From positions 62,001-126,000 of the forward strand of contig DHZH01000005.1 of NCBI GenBank assembly GCA_002414385.1: a stretch of DNA of 64,000 bases, given 5' to 3'. Below, piece after piece: positions 1 through 7,200 of this stretch. This DNA is from Gammaproteobacteria bacterium UBA5109 (GTDB lineage Bacteria; Pseudomonadota; Gammaproteobacteria; Pseudomonadales; Pseudohongiellaceae). The notes under the pieces are model-generated. The model worked only from the letters and a program-made list of their open reading frames with translations, had not been told where the DNA came from and ran no database searches. The position numbers were made by a program, and so were the translations under genes. Every line of letters starts with the position of its first letter. Within the stretch, counting starts at the first letter, position 1.

Positions 1-421
1 AGTACCGGATGAAAAAGCTTCGGTGCTGGAAATCGGCACCGGTTGTGGCTATCAGACAGCGATTCTGGCACAGCTGGTCAGCCGGGTGTACAGCATTGAA
101 CGGATTAATCCTTTACTGCAAAAGACAAAGGAGCGTTTGCTGAAACTGGGCGTGACGAATATTCATCTGAAATGTGCCGATGGCCGTTATGGCTGGCCGC
201 AACATGCTCCCTTTGATGCAATCATTACCACTGCTGCTGCCAGCGAACTGCCACCGGCACTGATTGAGCAACTGGCCGAAGGCGGCGTGATGGTGATTCC
301 GGTAGGTGAACCCAGACGCCAGGAATTACAGGTGTGTCGCAAGGTCAATGGCAAGATTGAGGTGGAAAATGTATTGCCGGTTGTCTTTGTGCCATTACTG
401 GAAGGAGTAGAACGCTGGTAG
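1..421 (+). CDS. pcm: Protein-L-isoaspartate O-methyltransferase (3' part)
   Basis: The reading frame is open from base 2 and is cut by the left edge, so the N-terminal part is missing; about 139 residues are present. The SAM-binding motif VLEIGTGCGYQTAILAQL is followed by the PCMT signature region FDAIITTAAASELPPALIEQL and the C-terminal block VMVIPVG. The enzyme methylates L-isoaspartyl residues in aged cytosolic proteins so that they can revert to aspartate. It lies upstream of nlpD and rpoS as in many gammaproteobacteria, here with a DUF368 gene in between. An AAGGAG Shine-Dalgarno sequence for that next gene is embedded in its last codons. Confidence 0.95.
   Translation, partial: VPDEKASVLEIGTGCGYQTAILAQLVSRVYSIERINPLLQKTKERLLKLGVTNIHLKCADGRYGWPQHAPFDAIITTAAASELPPALIEQLAEGGVMVIPVGEPRRQELQVCRKVNGKIEVENVLPVVFVPLLEGVERW
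402..417 (+). promoter_or_regulatory. Shine-Dalgarno and CTG start of the DUF368 gene
   Basis: AAGGAG at 402-407 is followed by seven bases and CTG at 415-417, in frame with the DUF368 protein and just before the pcm stop TAG at 419-421. The alternative GTG at 442 has no recognisable Shine-Dalgarno sequence. The CTG start is an inference from spacing. Confidence 0.5.
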
Positions 422-1269
422 CCCTGCTGAAAAAACGTGCCGTGCTGTTCCTGAAAGGAATGGCCATGGGCGCTGCCGATACGGTGCCGGGGGTTTCAGG
501 CGGGACCATTGCCTTCATAACCAACATTTATGAAGAGCTCATCTACTCAATCCAGCGCTGCAATTTCCATGCGCTGAAGTTGCTGCTGCAGGGAAAGTTC
601 AAGGCAGGCTGGCAGTTTATTAACGGTAATTTCCTGCTGACTTTATTTCTGGGTATCGTCAGTGCTGCCTTGTTGCTGGCGAACCTTATTACCTATCTTC
701 TTTTGAATTATGAAGGCCATATCAAAGCCTTTTTTATCGGCCTTATTCTGGCATCGGCACTGACCCTGAGGCAGGGAGTCAGGGACTGGAATTCACAGAC
801 TGTCAGCCTGTTTGCCGCAGGCATTTTTCTGGCAATTGCCATCAACTTTATACCGCAAACACAGGGGGAAGTTGCCAGCTGGTTTATTTTTATCAGCGGG
901 GCAATAGCAATCTGTGCGATGATTTTGCCCGGTATATCCGGTGCCTTCATTCTGGTATTGCTGGGCTCCTATGAAACAGTGCTGAATGCCTTGAGCAATT
1001 TTGATCTTGTCCTGCTGCTGATTTTTATGGCTGGTTGCCTGCTGGGTTTGATTGCCTTTTCCAATGTGCTGGCCTATTTGCTCAGGCGCTGGCATGAACA
1101 GACCATGGCTGCCTTGCTTGGTATTTTGTTAGGCTCTGTTCAGGGCTTGATACCGGAGCAGATCGACGGTGGAACTTCGCTGTCAGTCTGGACCAGCTTT
1201 GTGCTTCTGACTATGATTGGTTTTGCACTGGTTTATTTGCTGGAAAAATTTACCCGGACGGATGCCTGA
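415..1269 (+). CDS. DUF368 membrane protein, probable undecaprenyl-phosphate translocase
   Basis: Polytopic inner-membrane protein with the family signature GMAMGAADTVPGVSGG near the N-terminus and the matching second-repeat motif ILPGISGAFILVLLGSYE near the middle, i.e. the two inverted half-repeats typical of DUF368. Members of this family have been shown in other bacteria to recycle undecaprenyl phosphate across the membrane; that role is transferred here by family only. The start is uncertain. GTG 442 gives 275 residues, while CTG 415 has an ideal AAGGAG seven bases upstream, overlaps the end of pcm and gives 284. The stop is four bases before the nlpD start, so pcm, this gene and nlpD look co-transcribed. 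Confidence 0.85.
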   Translation: MVALLKKRAVLFLKGMAMGAADTVPGVSGGTIAFITNIYEELIYSIQRCNFHALKLLLQGKFKAGWQFINGNFLLTLFLGIVSAALLLANLITYLLLNYEGHIKAFFIGLILASALTLRQGVRDWNSQTVSLFAAGIFLAIAINFIPQTQGEVASWFIFISGAIAICAMILPGISGAFILVLLGSYETVLNALSNFDLVLLLIFMAGCLLGLIAFSNVLAYLLRRWHEQTMAALLGILLGSVQGLIPEQIDGGTSLSVWTSFVLLTMIGFALVYLLEKFTRTDA

Positions 1270-1273
1270 AGAC

Positions 1274-2065
1274 ATGAAGAGTCTGATCTGCAAAAGCATA
1301 TGCGTTTTAATTGGGCTGCTGCTTGTTGCCTGTGGCACCAATACACCTTATCGCGCTCCGGTCGTGGATATTGGACAAGAGGTCGAACCTTCCGCCAGAA
1401 CCACCGTTATTCTGGGACAGGGACCGGCGCATCGTGTTAACGAGGGAGAAACACTTTATGCCATTGCATGGATGTATGACCTTGATTTTCAGGAGCTGGC
1501 GCTGGCCAATAATATTCCCTCACCTTATGTGATTTATCCTGGCCAGGAACTTAGCCTGGATGTCAGCAATATTGAAGCTCAGCTAGCCTCTGCCCCGGCC
1601 AGGTCACCTGTAGCGACAGAGCCGCCTGTTGCTTCACGCAATACCAGCCCGACCGGGACATCACAGACCCGGGCAGCCGGAACCAGCAATGCATTGCTGC
1701 GCTGGGTCTGGCCCGCCAACGGCAGAATCATCAGTAATTTTTCTGCCGCAGAAAATGCCAACAAGGGAATTGATATTTCCGGCACTTCCGGTGACCCGGT
1801 CTATGCAGCGGAGTCCGGTGAAGTGGTCTATGCCGGCAGTGCACTGCTGCGCTATGGTGAGCTGATTATTATCAAACACAACGATGACTATCTCAGTGCC
1901 TATGCACATAATGACAGTTTGCTCGTCACGGAAGGTGACAGAGTCACCCGGGGACAACAGATCGCCAGTCTTGGCTCGACCGGCATTGACCGGGACATGC
2001 TGCACTTTGAAATCCGACTGGGCGGGCAGCCAGTTAATCCGGCCAATTATTTGCCGCCCCGCTAG
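1274..2065 (+). CDS. nlpD: NlpD-type lipoprotein, LysM and degenerate M23 domain
   Basis: Murein hydrolase activator of the NlpD family, 263 residues. The ATG at 1274 gives a classical lipoprotein signal (KSICVLIGLLLVAC, lipobox LVAC, modified Cys at about 20). A LysM domain follows at about 55-100 (HRVNEGETLYAIAWMYDLD), then a Ser/Ala/Pro linker and a C-terminal LytM/M23 domain from about 145. The zinc ligands are lost: NKGIDIS replaces the usual HxGxD and MLHFEIR replaces HxH, as in E. coli NlpD, which activates an amidase rather than cutting peptidoglycan itself. It sits directly upstream of rpoS, the usual arrangement. An in-frame extension to 1217 exists but would bury the signal peptide. 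Confidence 0.93.
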   Translation: MKSLICKSICVLIGLLLVACGTNTPYRAPVVDIGQEVEPSARTTVILGQGPAHRVNEGETLYAIAWMYDLDFQELALANNIPSPYVIYPGQELSLDVSNIEAQLASAPARSPVATEPPVASRNTSPTGTSQTRAAGTSNALLRWVWPANGRIISNFSAAENANKGIDISGTSGDPVYAAESGEVVYAGSALLRYGELIIIKHNDDYLSAYAHNDSLLVTEGDRVTRGQQIASLGSTGIDRDMLHFEIRLGGQPVNPANYLPPR

Positions 2066-2090
2066 TTTCTAAATTTTTATTCCAGTAAAT

Positions 2091-2119
2091 TTTCGAAGGC
2101 CGGAAAGCTGTACTATACT
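2091..2119 (+). promoter_or_regulatory. Candidate rpoS promoter
   Basis: A TATACT -10 hexamer at 2114-2119 and a weak TTTCGA -35 at 2091-2096, 17 bases apart, lie in the nlpD-rpoS gap and would give a leader of about 90 nt. The -10 is good and the -35 poor, so regulation by an activator is possible. Confidence 0.4.
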
Positions 2120-2213
2120 GTATTCATTTCCAGCAGACATGATTCGTTCTGCTGCGCAAAGAGCAAACTGGATGCCAAAATAAAAAATAAAACCAAACGA
2201 CAAGGAGTCAAGC

Positions 2214-3209
2214 ATGGATGATACGAAGGATACCCCTCCAGAGCAGTCTGATAACAATAAAAAGAAAGTTCCTCCTTCGCCCGAATACATCAAACAAATG
2301 GTCCCTTCGTACAAATCGTCGAGACCGAATACTCCGGTTGGGAATAAACAAAAAGCCGGTTCTGCCGAACTTGATCCAACCACTTTATACCTGAATGAAA
2401 TCGGCCATAAGCCCTTGCTATCCGCCTCTGAGGAAATTCGCCTGGCGCGCAAGGTTGCACTCGGAGATGCCGATTCCAAGAAGCAGATGATTGAATCCAA
2501 TTTGCGCCTGGTAGTCACACTGGCGAAACGTTCCCTGAACCGTGGCCTGTCATTTCTGGATCTGATCGAAGAGGGCAATCTGGGTCTGATACGGGCCGTG
2601 GAAAAATTCGATCCAGAGCTCGGTTACCGTTTTTCTACCTATGCAACCTGGTGGATCAAGCAGAGTATAGACCGCGCCATTATGAATAATGGCAAAACCA
2701 TTCGCATGCCGATACACCTGATCAAGGAGATCAATGCCTGCACTCGAATCATCAGGCAGCTGACGGAAGAACTGGGCCGGGAACCCAGCGACGAAGAACT
2801 GGCCGCAAGAATGGGAAAATCAGTTAGCTATATCGCCAAATTGCGCAAGAAAGAAGTGAAAGTGTGTTCGGCAGATACTCCCTTGCCGCAGGATGAGGAC
2901 AAAAGTCTGCTGGATATCTTTCCTGATGATGCCAGTGTCGATCCTCAGAGCATTCTGGAAAAAGAAGATTTACAGCAGAAACTGGAACGCTGGGTGGAAC
3001 GCCTTGATGCGCGGGAATCTGAAATTGTCGCCCGGCGTTTCGGTCTTTATGGTTATGAAAGCAGCACGCTGGATGAAGTTGGCAGGGAAGTCGGCCTGAC
3101 CCGGGAGCGAGTCAGGCAGATTCAGCTGGAAGCTCTTTCACGCCTCAGACGCTTTGTCGAGCGGGAAGGAATTAAACTGGAGCTTCTGGATCAGGGCTTT
3201 CCCAGGTGA
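2214..3209 (+). CDS. rpoS: RNA polymerase sigma factor RpoS
   Basis: Stationary-phase/general stress sigma factor, 331 residues, usual length. A Shine-Dalgarno AAGGAG (2202-2207) supports the ATG at 2214. After a low-complexity N-terminal 50 residues comes region 1.2 (LYLNEIGHKPLLSASEE), region 2 (NLRLVV...FLDLIEEGNLGLIRAVEKFDP and the -10-binding FSTYATWWIKQSI), region 3, and region 4 with the -35-binding helix-turn-helix (VGLTRERVRQIQLEALSRLR). The LYLNEIG-type region 1.2 and lack of the RpoD 1.1/non-conserved insert separate it from RpoD. It is convergent with fdxA; only nine bases lie between the two stop codons and no terminator hairpin is seen there. Confidence 0.97.
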   Translation: MDDTKDTPPEQSDNNKKKVPPSPEYIKQMVPSYKSSRPNTPVGNKQKAGSAELDPTTLYLNEIGHKPLLSASEEIRLARKVALGDADSKKQMIESNLRLVVTLAKRSLNRGLSFLDLIEEGNLGLIRAVEKFDPELGYRFSTYATWWIKQSIDRAIMNNGKTIRMPIHLIKEINACTRIIRQLTEELGREPSDEELAARMGKSVSYIAKLRKKEVKVCSADTPLPQDEDKSLLDIFPDDASVDPQSILEKEDLQQKLERWVERLDARESEIVARRFGLYGYESSTLDEVGREVGLTRERVRQIQLEALSRLRRFVEREGIKLELLDQGFPR

Positions 3210-3218
3210 AGAACTGAT

Positions 3219-3542
3219 TCAGCGCTCGAGGAATTCGCGCTTGTTGGGCTTATCGGCCCATTCTTCAGCTTCCGGCAAGGGGTCTTTCATTTCAGTGATA
3301 TTGGGCCACTGTTCGGAAAGTTCGGCATTGAGCTCAAGGAATTCAGCCTGATCCTCAGGAATTTCATCCTCGGCATAAATGGCATCCACCGGGCATTCCG
3401 GCTCGCACAGCGCGCAGTCTATGCACTCATCAGGATTGATGACCAGCATGTTGGGACCTTCATAGAAACAGTCCACGGGGCAAACTTCGACACAGTCTGT
3501 ATGTTTGCAGCGAATGCAGTTTTCACCAACGATAAAGGTCAT
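3219..3542 (-). CDS. fdxA: Seven-iron ferredoxin FdxA
   Basis: Small cytosolic electron carrier, 107 residues. The N-terminal cysteine pattern (CIRCKHTDCVEVCPVDC) and the second cluster (CIDCALCEPECPVDA) match the [3Fe-4S][4Fe-4S] ferredoxins of the Azotobacter FdI/FdxA type, followed by an acidic C-terminal tail. The ATG at 3542 gives the standard family start MTFIVGENC; the reading frame extends upstream to 3629 but that part enters the palindromic repeat and is not conserved. FdxA next to rpoS/mutS is common in gammaproteobacteria. The physiological partner is unknown. Confidence 0.95.
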   Translation of the reverse strand: MTFIVGENCIRCKHTDCVEVCPVDCFYEGPNMLVINPDECIDCALCEPECPVDAIYAEDEIPEDQAEFLELNAELSEQWPNITEMKDPLPEAEEWADKPNKREFLER

Positions 3543-3609
3543 GCGCGGTCTCCAATCATTAAAACAGGCGGGGAATTTTACAAGAATTAACCGCCACGTA
3601 CTAGCTACT

Positions 3610-3633
3610 AAATAGGGGACAGACCCCATTTTT
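3610..3633 (+). repeat. GGGGACAGACCCC palindromic repeat, copy A
   Basis: AT-flanked palindrome-like element (AAATAGGGGACAGACCCC followed by ATTT) in the fdxA-yefM gap. Its 22-base core is the exact reverse complement of 8313-8334, and it matches 4279-4299 with one base missing. Not inside a gene. Confidence 0.85.
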
Positions 3634-3650
3634 CACTGACGGGCGGATGC

Positions 3651-3680
3651 TTGTGATTGCCATGGGCCTTAGAATATAAT
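3651..3680 (+). promoter_or_regulatory. Promoter of yefM-yoeB
   Basis: TTGTGA (3651-3656) and a consensus TATAAT (3675-3680) are 18 bases apart, directly upstream of two palindromes and the antitoxin gene. Confidence 0.6.
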
Positions 3681-3681
3681 C

Positions 3682-3719
3682 GTACGGGATTTCCGTACAT
3701 AATTATGTCATGCATGACA
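3682..3719 (+). promoter_or_regulatory. Tandem palindromes, probable YefM/YoeB operator
   Basis: GTACGG (3682-3687) and CCGTAC (3693-3698) form a perfect six-base inverted repeat. It is followed by the perfect 14-base palindrome TGTCATGCATGACA (3706-3719). They lie between the -10 box and the antitoxin start, where toxin-antitoxin complexes of this family autorepress. Confidence 0.6.
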
Positions 3720-3730
3720 GGGTATTTAAA

Positions 3731-4003
3731 ATGGACACAGTAAGCGTTAACAAATTCAGGGAAAACCTGAAAAAACTTGTCGAACAAAGCCTGGGCAAGC
3801 ATGAGCCTTTGCGGGTGACCCGACGGGCCGGCGAAGATTTTGTGGTAATTGGTGCCGAGGATTGGGAACGTGAACAGGAGACTCTGTATATTTTGCAAAA
3901 CAGCGAGCTGATGCAGCAACTGGCAGAGTCGCTCAAAACTCATAGTGAGGGTAAAGGATATACCCCCGGCAAAGAGCAAATGGATGAGATCACTGGTATT
4001 TGA
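3731..4003 (+). CDS. yefM: YefM/Phd-family antitoxin
   Basis: Antitoxin of 90 residues with an N-terminal Phd/YefM DNA-binding fold (VSVNKFRENLKKLVEQ...EPLRVTRRAGEDFVVIGAEDWE) and a C-terminal tail that would wrap the toxin. The ATG at 3731 has CAGGG at a fitting distance; the earlier ATG at 3710 lies inside the operator palindrome and is less likely. The gene overlaps the toxin gene by 20 bases. It should neutralise YoeB and repress the shared promoter. The module stands alone between fdxA and mutS and is bracketed by palindromic repeats. Confidence 0.93.
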   Translation: MDTVSVNKFRENLKKLVEQSLGKHEPLRVTRRAGEDFVVIGAEDWEREQETLYILQNSELMQQLAESLKTHSEGKGYTPGKEQMDEITGI

Positions 4004-4253
4004 GGGCAGGACCTGGGAAGAGTATGAGGAGATGCGGCAAAAGGACAAAAAGCTGCATAATGCTGCACGTAAAATAATCAAGGAACTCATCCGCAATGAT
4101 GACCCCAGTGTGGGGCTGGGCAAACCCGAACCACTTAGGCACAATCTAAGCGGATTTTGGTCCCGGCGCCTATCCCGGAAAGATCGGATTGTGTACAAGT
4201 TCGATGACTCATCAATCTACATCTTTGCGCTTGGCGGCCACTATAATCGGTGA
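3984..4253 (+). CDS. yoeB: YoeB-family mRNA interferase toxin
   Basis: Txe/YoeB toxin of 89 residues, family length. KPEPLRHNLSGFWSRR is almost identical to the E. coli YoeB core, and the C-terminus GGHYNR keeps the catalytic His-Tyr pair; the conserved Glu in KPEPL and Arg in WSRR are also present. YoeB enzymes cleave mRNA in the ribosomal A site. The ATG at 3984 gives the family start; a longer frame from 3945 lies within the antitoxin and is not needed. The stop codon abuts the palindromic repeat at 4253. Confidence 0.93.
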   Translation: MRSLVFEGRTWEEYEEMRQKDKKLHNAARKIIKELIRNDDPSVGLGKPEPLRHNLSGFWSRRLSRKDRIVYKFDDSSIYIFALGGHYNR

Positions 4254-4299
4254 AAATAGGGACAGTCCCCTTTTTCCTAAATAGGGACAGACCCCATTT
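4253..4299 (+). repeat. GGGACAGTCCCC / GGGACAGACCCC repeats, copies B1 and B2
   Basis: Two tandem copies: AAAATAGGGACAGTCCCC at 4253-4270 with a T tract after it, and AAATAGGGACAGACCCCATT from 4279. They have the same orientation as copy A, so the toxin-antitoxin module is enclosed by direct copies of the same element. Confidence 0.85.
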
Positions 4300-4336
4300 G
4301 TCAGCATTTGTCGGGGCCATCTTGTCTTTTATGCAA

Positions 4337-6898
4337 TTAAAGCTCTTCTTTGAGCTTGTATAACAGCTCAAGTGCCTGTTTCGGGCTGAGCTCATCCGGT
4401 TTGCACGCCAGTAGTTTCTCCAGCACGGGATTGTTTGCTGCCGGGGGCGCTGCGCTGAACAGGTCACTCTGGAAACTGTCGGCATCGGCATGTTTTTGTG
4501 CCTCGCTTTCCAGTTGCCGGAGTTTTTGCCGGGCCTGTTCAATCACCGATTGTGGCACACCGGCCAGCTGGGCAACCTGCAGGCCATAACTCTGACTGGC
4601 GGGGCCATCCTCCACGCTGTGTAAAAACACAATGCCCTGACCATGTTCAGTGGCATTCAGATGCACGTTATGGATGGTGTCAATCTGTTCAGCAAGTGCT
4701 GTCAGTTCAAAATAATGCGTGGCAAACAGGGTCTGGGCCCTGACCTGAGTGGCGATATACACTGCAGAGGCCCATGCCAGGGAAAGACCGTCAAAGGTGC
4801 TGGTGCCGCGGCCAATCTCATCCATCAAAACCAGACTGGATTCGGAGGCATTGTGCAGAATATTGGCGGTTTCCGTCATTTCCACCATGAAGGTTGAGCG
4901 GCCGCCGGCCAGGTCATCAGATGATCCGATACGGGTAAAGATGCGGTCGACCGGACCGATTTGCGCTTTTTCGGCCGGCACAAAACTGCCGGTATGGGCC
5001 AGCAGGACGATAATCGCCGTCTGACGCATATAGGTCGATTTACCGCCCATGTTCGGTCCGGTAATCATCAGCATGTTACGCGAGGCAGAAAGCTCCAGGT
5101 CATTGGCCACGAATGCTTCATCCATGACCTGTTCCACCACCGGATGGCGCCCCTGGGTGATGTGGATACCGGGTTTGTCACTTAATTCAGGGCAGGCCAG
5201 ATTAAGGGCTTTGGCCCGTTCGGCAAAATTGCACAATACATCGAGCTCTGCCAGCGCGAAGGCATTTTCCTGCAAAGCTCTGAGGTTTTCCGCGAGTTTA
5301 TCCAGCAGGGTTTCGTAAAGCTGCTTTTCCCTGGCCAGGGATTTGCTTTTGGCACTGAGCACCCGGTCTTCAAATTCTTTTAATTGCGGCGTGATAAAGC
5401 GCTCGGCATTCTTCAGGGTCTGGCGACGGATATAATCGGCCGGGGCCTGTTCCGACTGCCCGCGGCTGATTTCAATATAATATCCATGTACCCGGTTATA
5501 ACCGACTTTCAGGGTACTGATGCCGGTACGTTTTTTTTCCTCTTCTTCCAGCCGGGTCAGAAATTCACCAGCACTGCTGCTCAATTCACGCAGCTCATCC
5601 AGTTCTGCATCGTAGCCTTTGGCGATGACACCGCCTTCACGAATCACTACCGGCGGGTTTTCCTCGACGGCCTTGAGCAGTTCCTGATGCAGGCCAGGAT
5701 GCTCACCGATGCTTTGCGCCAGGCTTTGCAGGTGCGGGGAATCAATGGGCTTTAACAGCTTCTGTAACTCAGGCAGCAAACCCAGTCCAGCACGTAGTTT
5801 AACCAGATCCCGGGGGCGGGCCGAGCGCAGGCCGATGCGGCTAACAATTCGCTCCAGATCACCGATCTGCGCCAGCAATTCCTGCAGTTTTTCATAGTGA
5901 TAATTTTCGATCAGGCTGCTGACGACCTGCTGGCGTAAACGCAGCTGCTCGACATTGCGGATCGGTCTGTGCAGCCAGCGCTTTAACAGGCGCGAGCCCA
6001 TCGGCGTGGAGCAGTGGTCAAACACCGCGGAAAGGGTATTTTCCTGACTGCCCGCCAGGTTCCGGTCAATCTCCAGATTGCGGCGACTGATACTGTCCAG
6101 AATCAGGCTGTCATCGCTTTGCTCGACCCACAGGGTCTGACAATGCGGCAGTTCGGAAAACTGGGTTTCACGGGCATAGTTCAGCAGACAGCCGGCAGCA
6201 CTCAGGGCAGTATCGAGACCTTCGCAACCAAAGCCTTCCAGGGAATCCACCTGAAACTGTTTCTTCAGCGAACGCTCGGCACTGTCGAGATCAAAATCCC
6301 AGTCCGGACGTTTGCGCAGGCCGGCACGTTTGCTCACGGCAGCCGGCCACTGGCTGCTTTCCCCGATGAGCAGCTCGGCCGGCTGAATCCGTGCCAGTTC
6401 ATTGAGAATTTCACTTTCGCTGTCGACCTGGACGATGGTGAAACGCCCGGCACTCAGGTCCAGGCTGGCCAGGCCGTAATGCTTGTTGTCATGATAAAGA
6501 GCGGATAACAGGCGATCCTGGGTATCCTCCAGCAGGGCTTCATCACTCAGCGTCCCCGGGGTAATCAGCTTGACCACCTTGCGGTCGACCGGTCCCTTGC
6601 TGGTGGCCGGGTCGCCAATCTGCTCACAGATGGCAACGGATACCCCATGTTCAACCAGCTTCGCCAGGTAACGGTCGGCAGCATGATAGGGGATACCACA
6701 CATCGGAATCGGGGAACCGGCTGATTTACCGCGAGCCGTCAGGGTGATATCCAGCAGTTTTGCAGCCTTCTCGGCATCACTATAAAACAGCTCGTAGAAG
6801 TCTCCCATGCGGTAAAACAGCAGCTCATCCGGATGCTCGGCCTTGACCTTCAGGTACTGCTGCATCATCGGGGTATGGGTGGAAACGGGTTTGTTCAA
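4337..6898 (-). CDS. mutS: DNA mismatch repair protein MutS
   Basis: Mismatch recognition ATPase, 853 residues, full length. The N-terminal mismatch-binding domain carries the Phe-Tyr-Glu motif (RMGDFYELFY, about 31-40). The C-terminal ATPase has Walker A GPNMGGKST (about 613), the Walker B/ABC block LMDEIGRGTSTFDG and the helix-turn-helix dimerisation region near the end. It works with MutL and MutH in the cytosol. The start is a TTG at 6898; no ATG or GTG occurs between it and the in-frame stop codon upstream, so a TTG (or the adjacent ATT) must be used. Position upstream of recA in divergent orientation is common in the class. Confidence 0.97.
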   Translation of the reverse strand: MNKPVSTHTPMMQQYLKVKAEHPDELLFYRMGDFYELFYSDAEKAAKLLDITLTARGKSAGSPIPMCGIPYHAADRYLAKLVEHGVSVAICEQIGDPATSKGPVDRKVVKLITPGTLSDEALLEDTQDRLLSALYHDNKHYGLASLDLSAGRFTIVQVDSESEILNELARIQPAELLIGESSQWPAAVSKRAGLRKRPDWDFDLDSAERSLKKQFQVDSLEGFGCEGLDTALSAAGCLLNYARETQFSELPHCQTLWVEQSDDSLILDSISRRNLEIDRNLAGSQENTLSAVFDHCSTPMGSRLLKRWLHRPIRNVEQLRLRQQVVSSLIENYHYEKLQELLAQIGDLERIVSRIGLRSARPRDLVKLRAGLGLLPELQKLLKPIDSPHLQSLAQSIGEHPGLHQELLKAVEENPPVVIREGGVIAKGYDAELDELRELSSSAGEFLTRLEEEEKKRTGISTLKVGYNRVHGYYIEISRGQSEQAPADYIRRQTLKNAERFITPQLKEFEDRVLSAKSKSLAREKQLYETLLDKLAENLRALQENAFALAELDVLCNFAERAKALNLACPELSDKPGIHITQGRHPVVEQVMDEAFVANDLELSASRNMLMITGPNMGGKSTYMRQTAIIVLLAHTGSFVPAEKAQIGPVDRIFTRIGSSDDLAGGRSTFMVEMTETANILHNASESSLVLMDEIGRGTSTFDGLSLAWASAVYIATQVRAQTLFATHYFELTALAEQIDTIHNVHLNATEHGQGIVFLHSVEDGPASQSYGLQVAQLAGVPQSVIEQARQKLRQLESEAQKHADADSFQSDLFSAAPPAANNPVLEKLLACKPDELSPKQALELLYKLKEEL

Positions 6899-7004
6899 AA
6901 TACGCTTCTTGTGTCTGTTTTATCGATTGATCGGGACAGTGAAATCCGGGAAAAGTAAAGCCAAAGATTCTACGTGATTCACTCTGCGCATACAAAAAAC
7001 TCTT

Positions 7005-7033
7005 TTGAACAAAGTGTCCCTTTCTGCTTTAAT
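7005..7033 (+). promoter_or_regulatory. Candidate recA promoter
   Basis: TTGAAC (7005-7010) and TTTAAT (7028-7033) with a 17-base spacer. This would give a recA leader of about 160 nt that includes the TTTCAG cluster. Confidence 0.55.
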
Positions 7034-7086
7034 TAATCCCTGAAAGACCACTCGAATTTCGGCAAATTTTCGCCGTAATTCTGGAC

Positions 7087-7142
7087 TTTCAGATGCCGGT
7101 TTCAGGCATTTTTCAGGAACAAGTTTCAGGGACAAGATTCAG
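7087..7142 (+). repeat. Short phased TTTCAG repeats in the recA leader
   Basis: TTTCAG at 7087, 7100, 7111 and 7124 and ATTCAG at 7137, i.e. steps of 13, 11, 13 and 13 bases. The last two lie in a degenerate tandem (ACAAGTTTCAGGG / ACAAGATTCAG). Confidence 0.6.
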
Positions 7143-7200
7143 AAAACAGCTTCAAGGGCTAACACTTCATCAATCCGCAGTATTCAACAGGTTCAAGTTA

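Larger units (their letters stand above)
6899..7200. other. mutS-recA intergenic region
   Basis: 302 bases without a convincing gene. It contains a good rightward promoter for recA at 7005-7033 and a cluster of five TTTCAG/ATTCAG words (7087-7142). I see no canonical LexA box (CTGT-N8-ACAG). A frame in phase with recA extends upstream to 7093, but the protein it would add has no similarity to RecA N-termini. Confidence 0.6.

Noticed and set aside
3543..3629. Extended FdxA frame into the palindromic repeat
   Set aside because: ATG 3542 gives the conserved ferredoxin start, and the extension is encoded by intergenic repeat sequence.
3651..4253. Integron or transposon carrying the toxin-antitoxin pair
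   Set aside because: No integrase, attC-like site, transposase or target duplication is visible; only the short palindromic repeats flank it.
6920..7135. Minus-strand frame between mutS and recA
   Set aside because: No family match and no start signal, and it covers the recA promoter.
7093..7200. Longer RecA frame beginning at 7093
   Set aside because: The extra 36 residues match no RecA N-terminus and contain the TTTCAG repeat cluster; ATG 7201 gives the family start.
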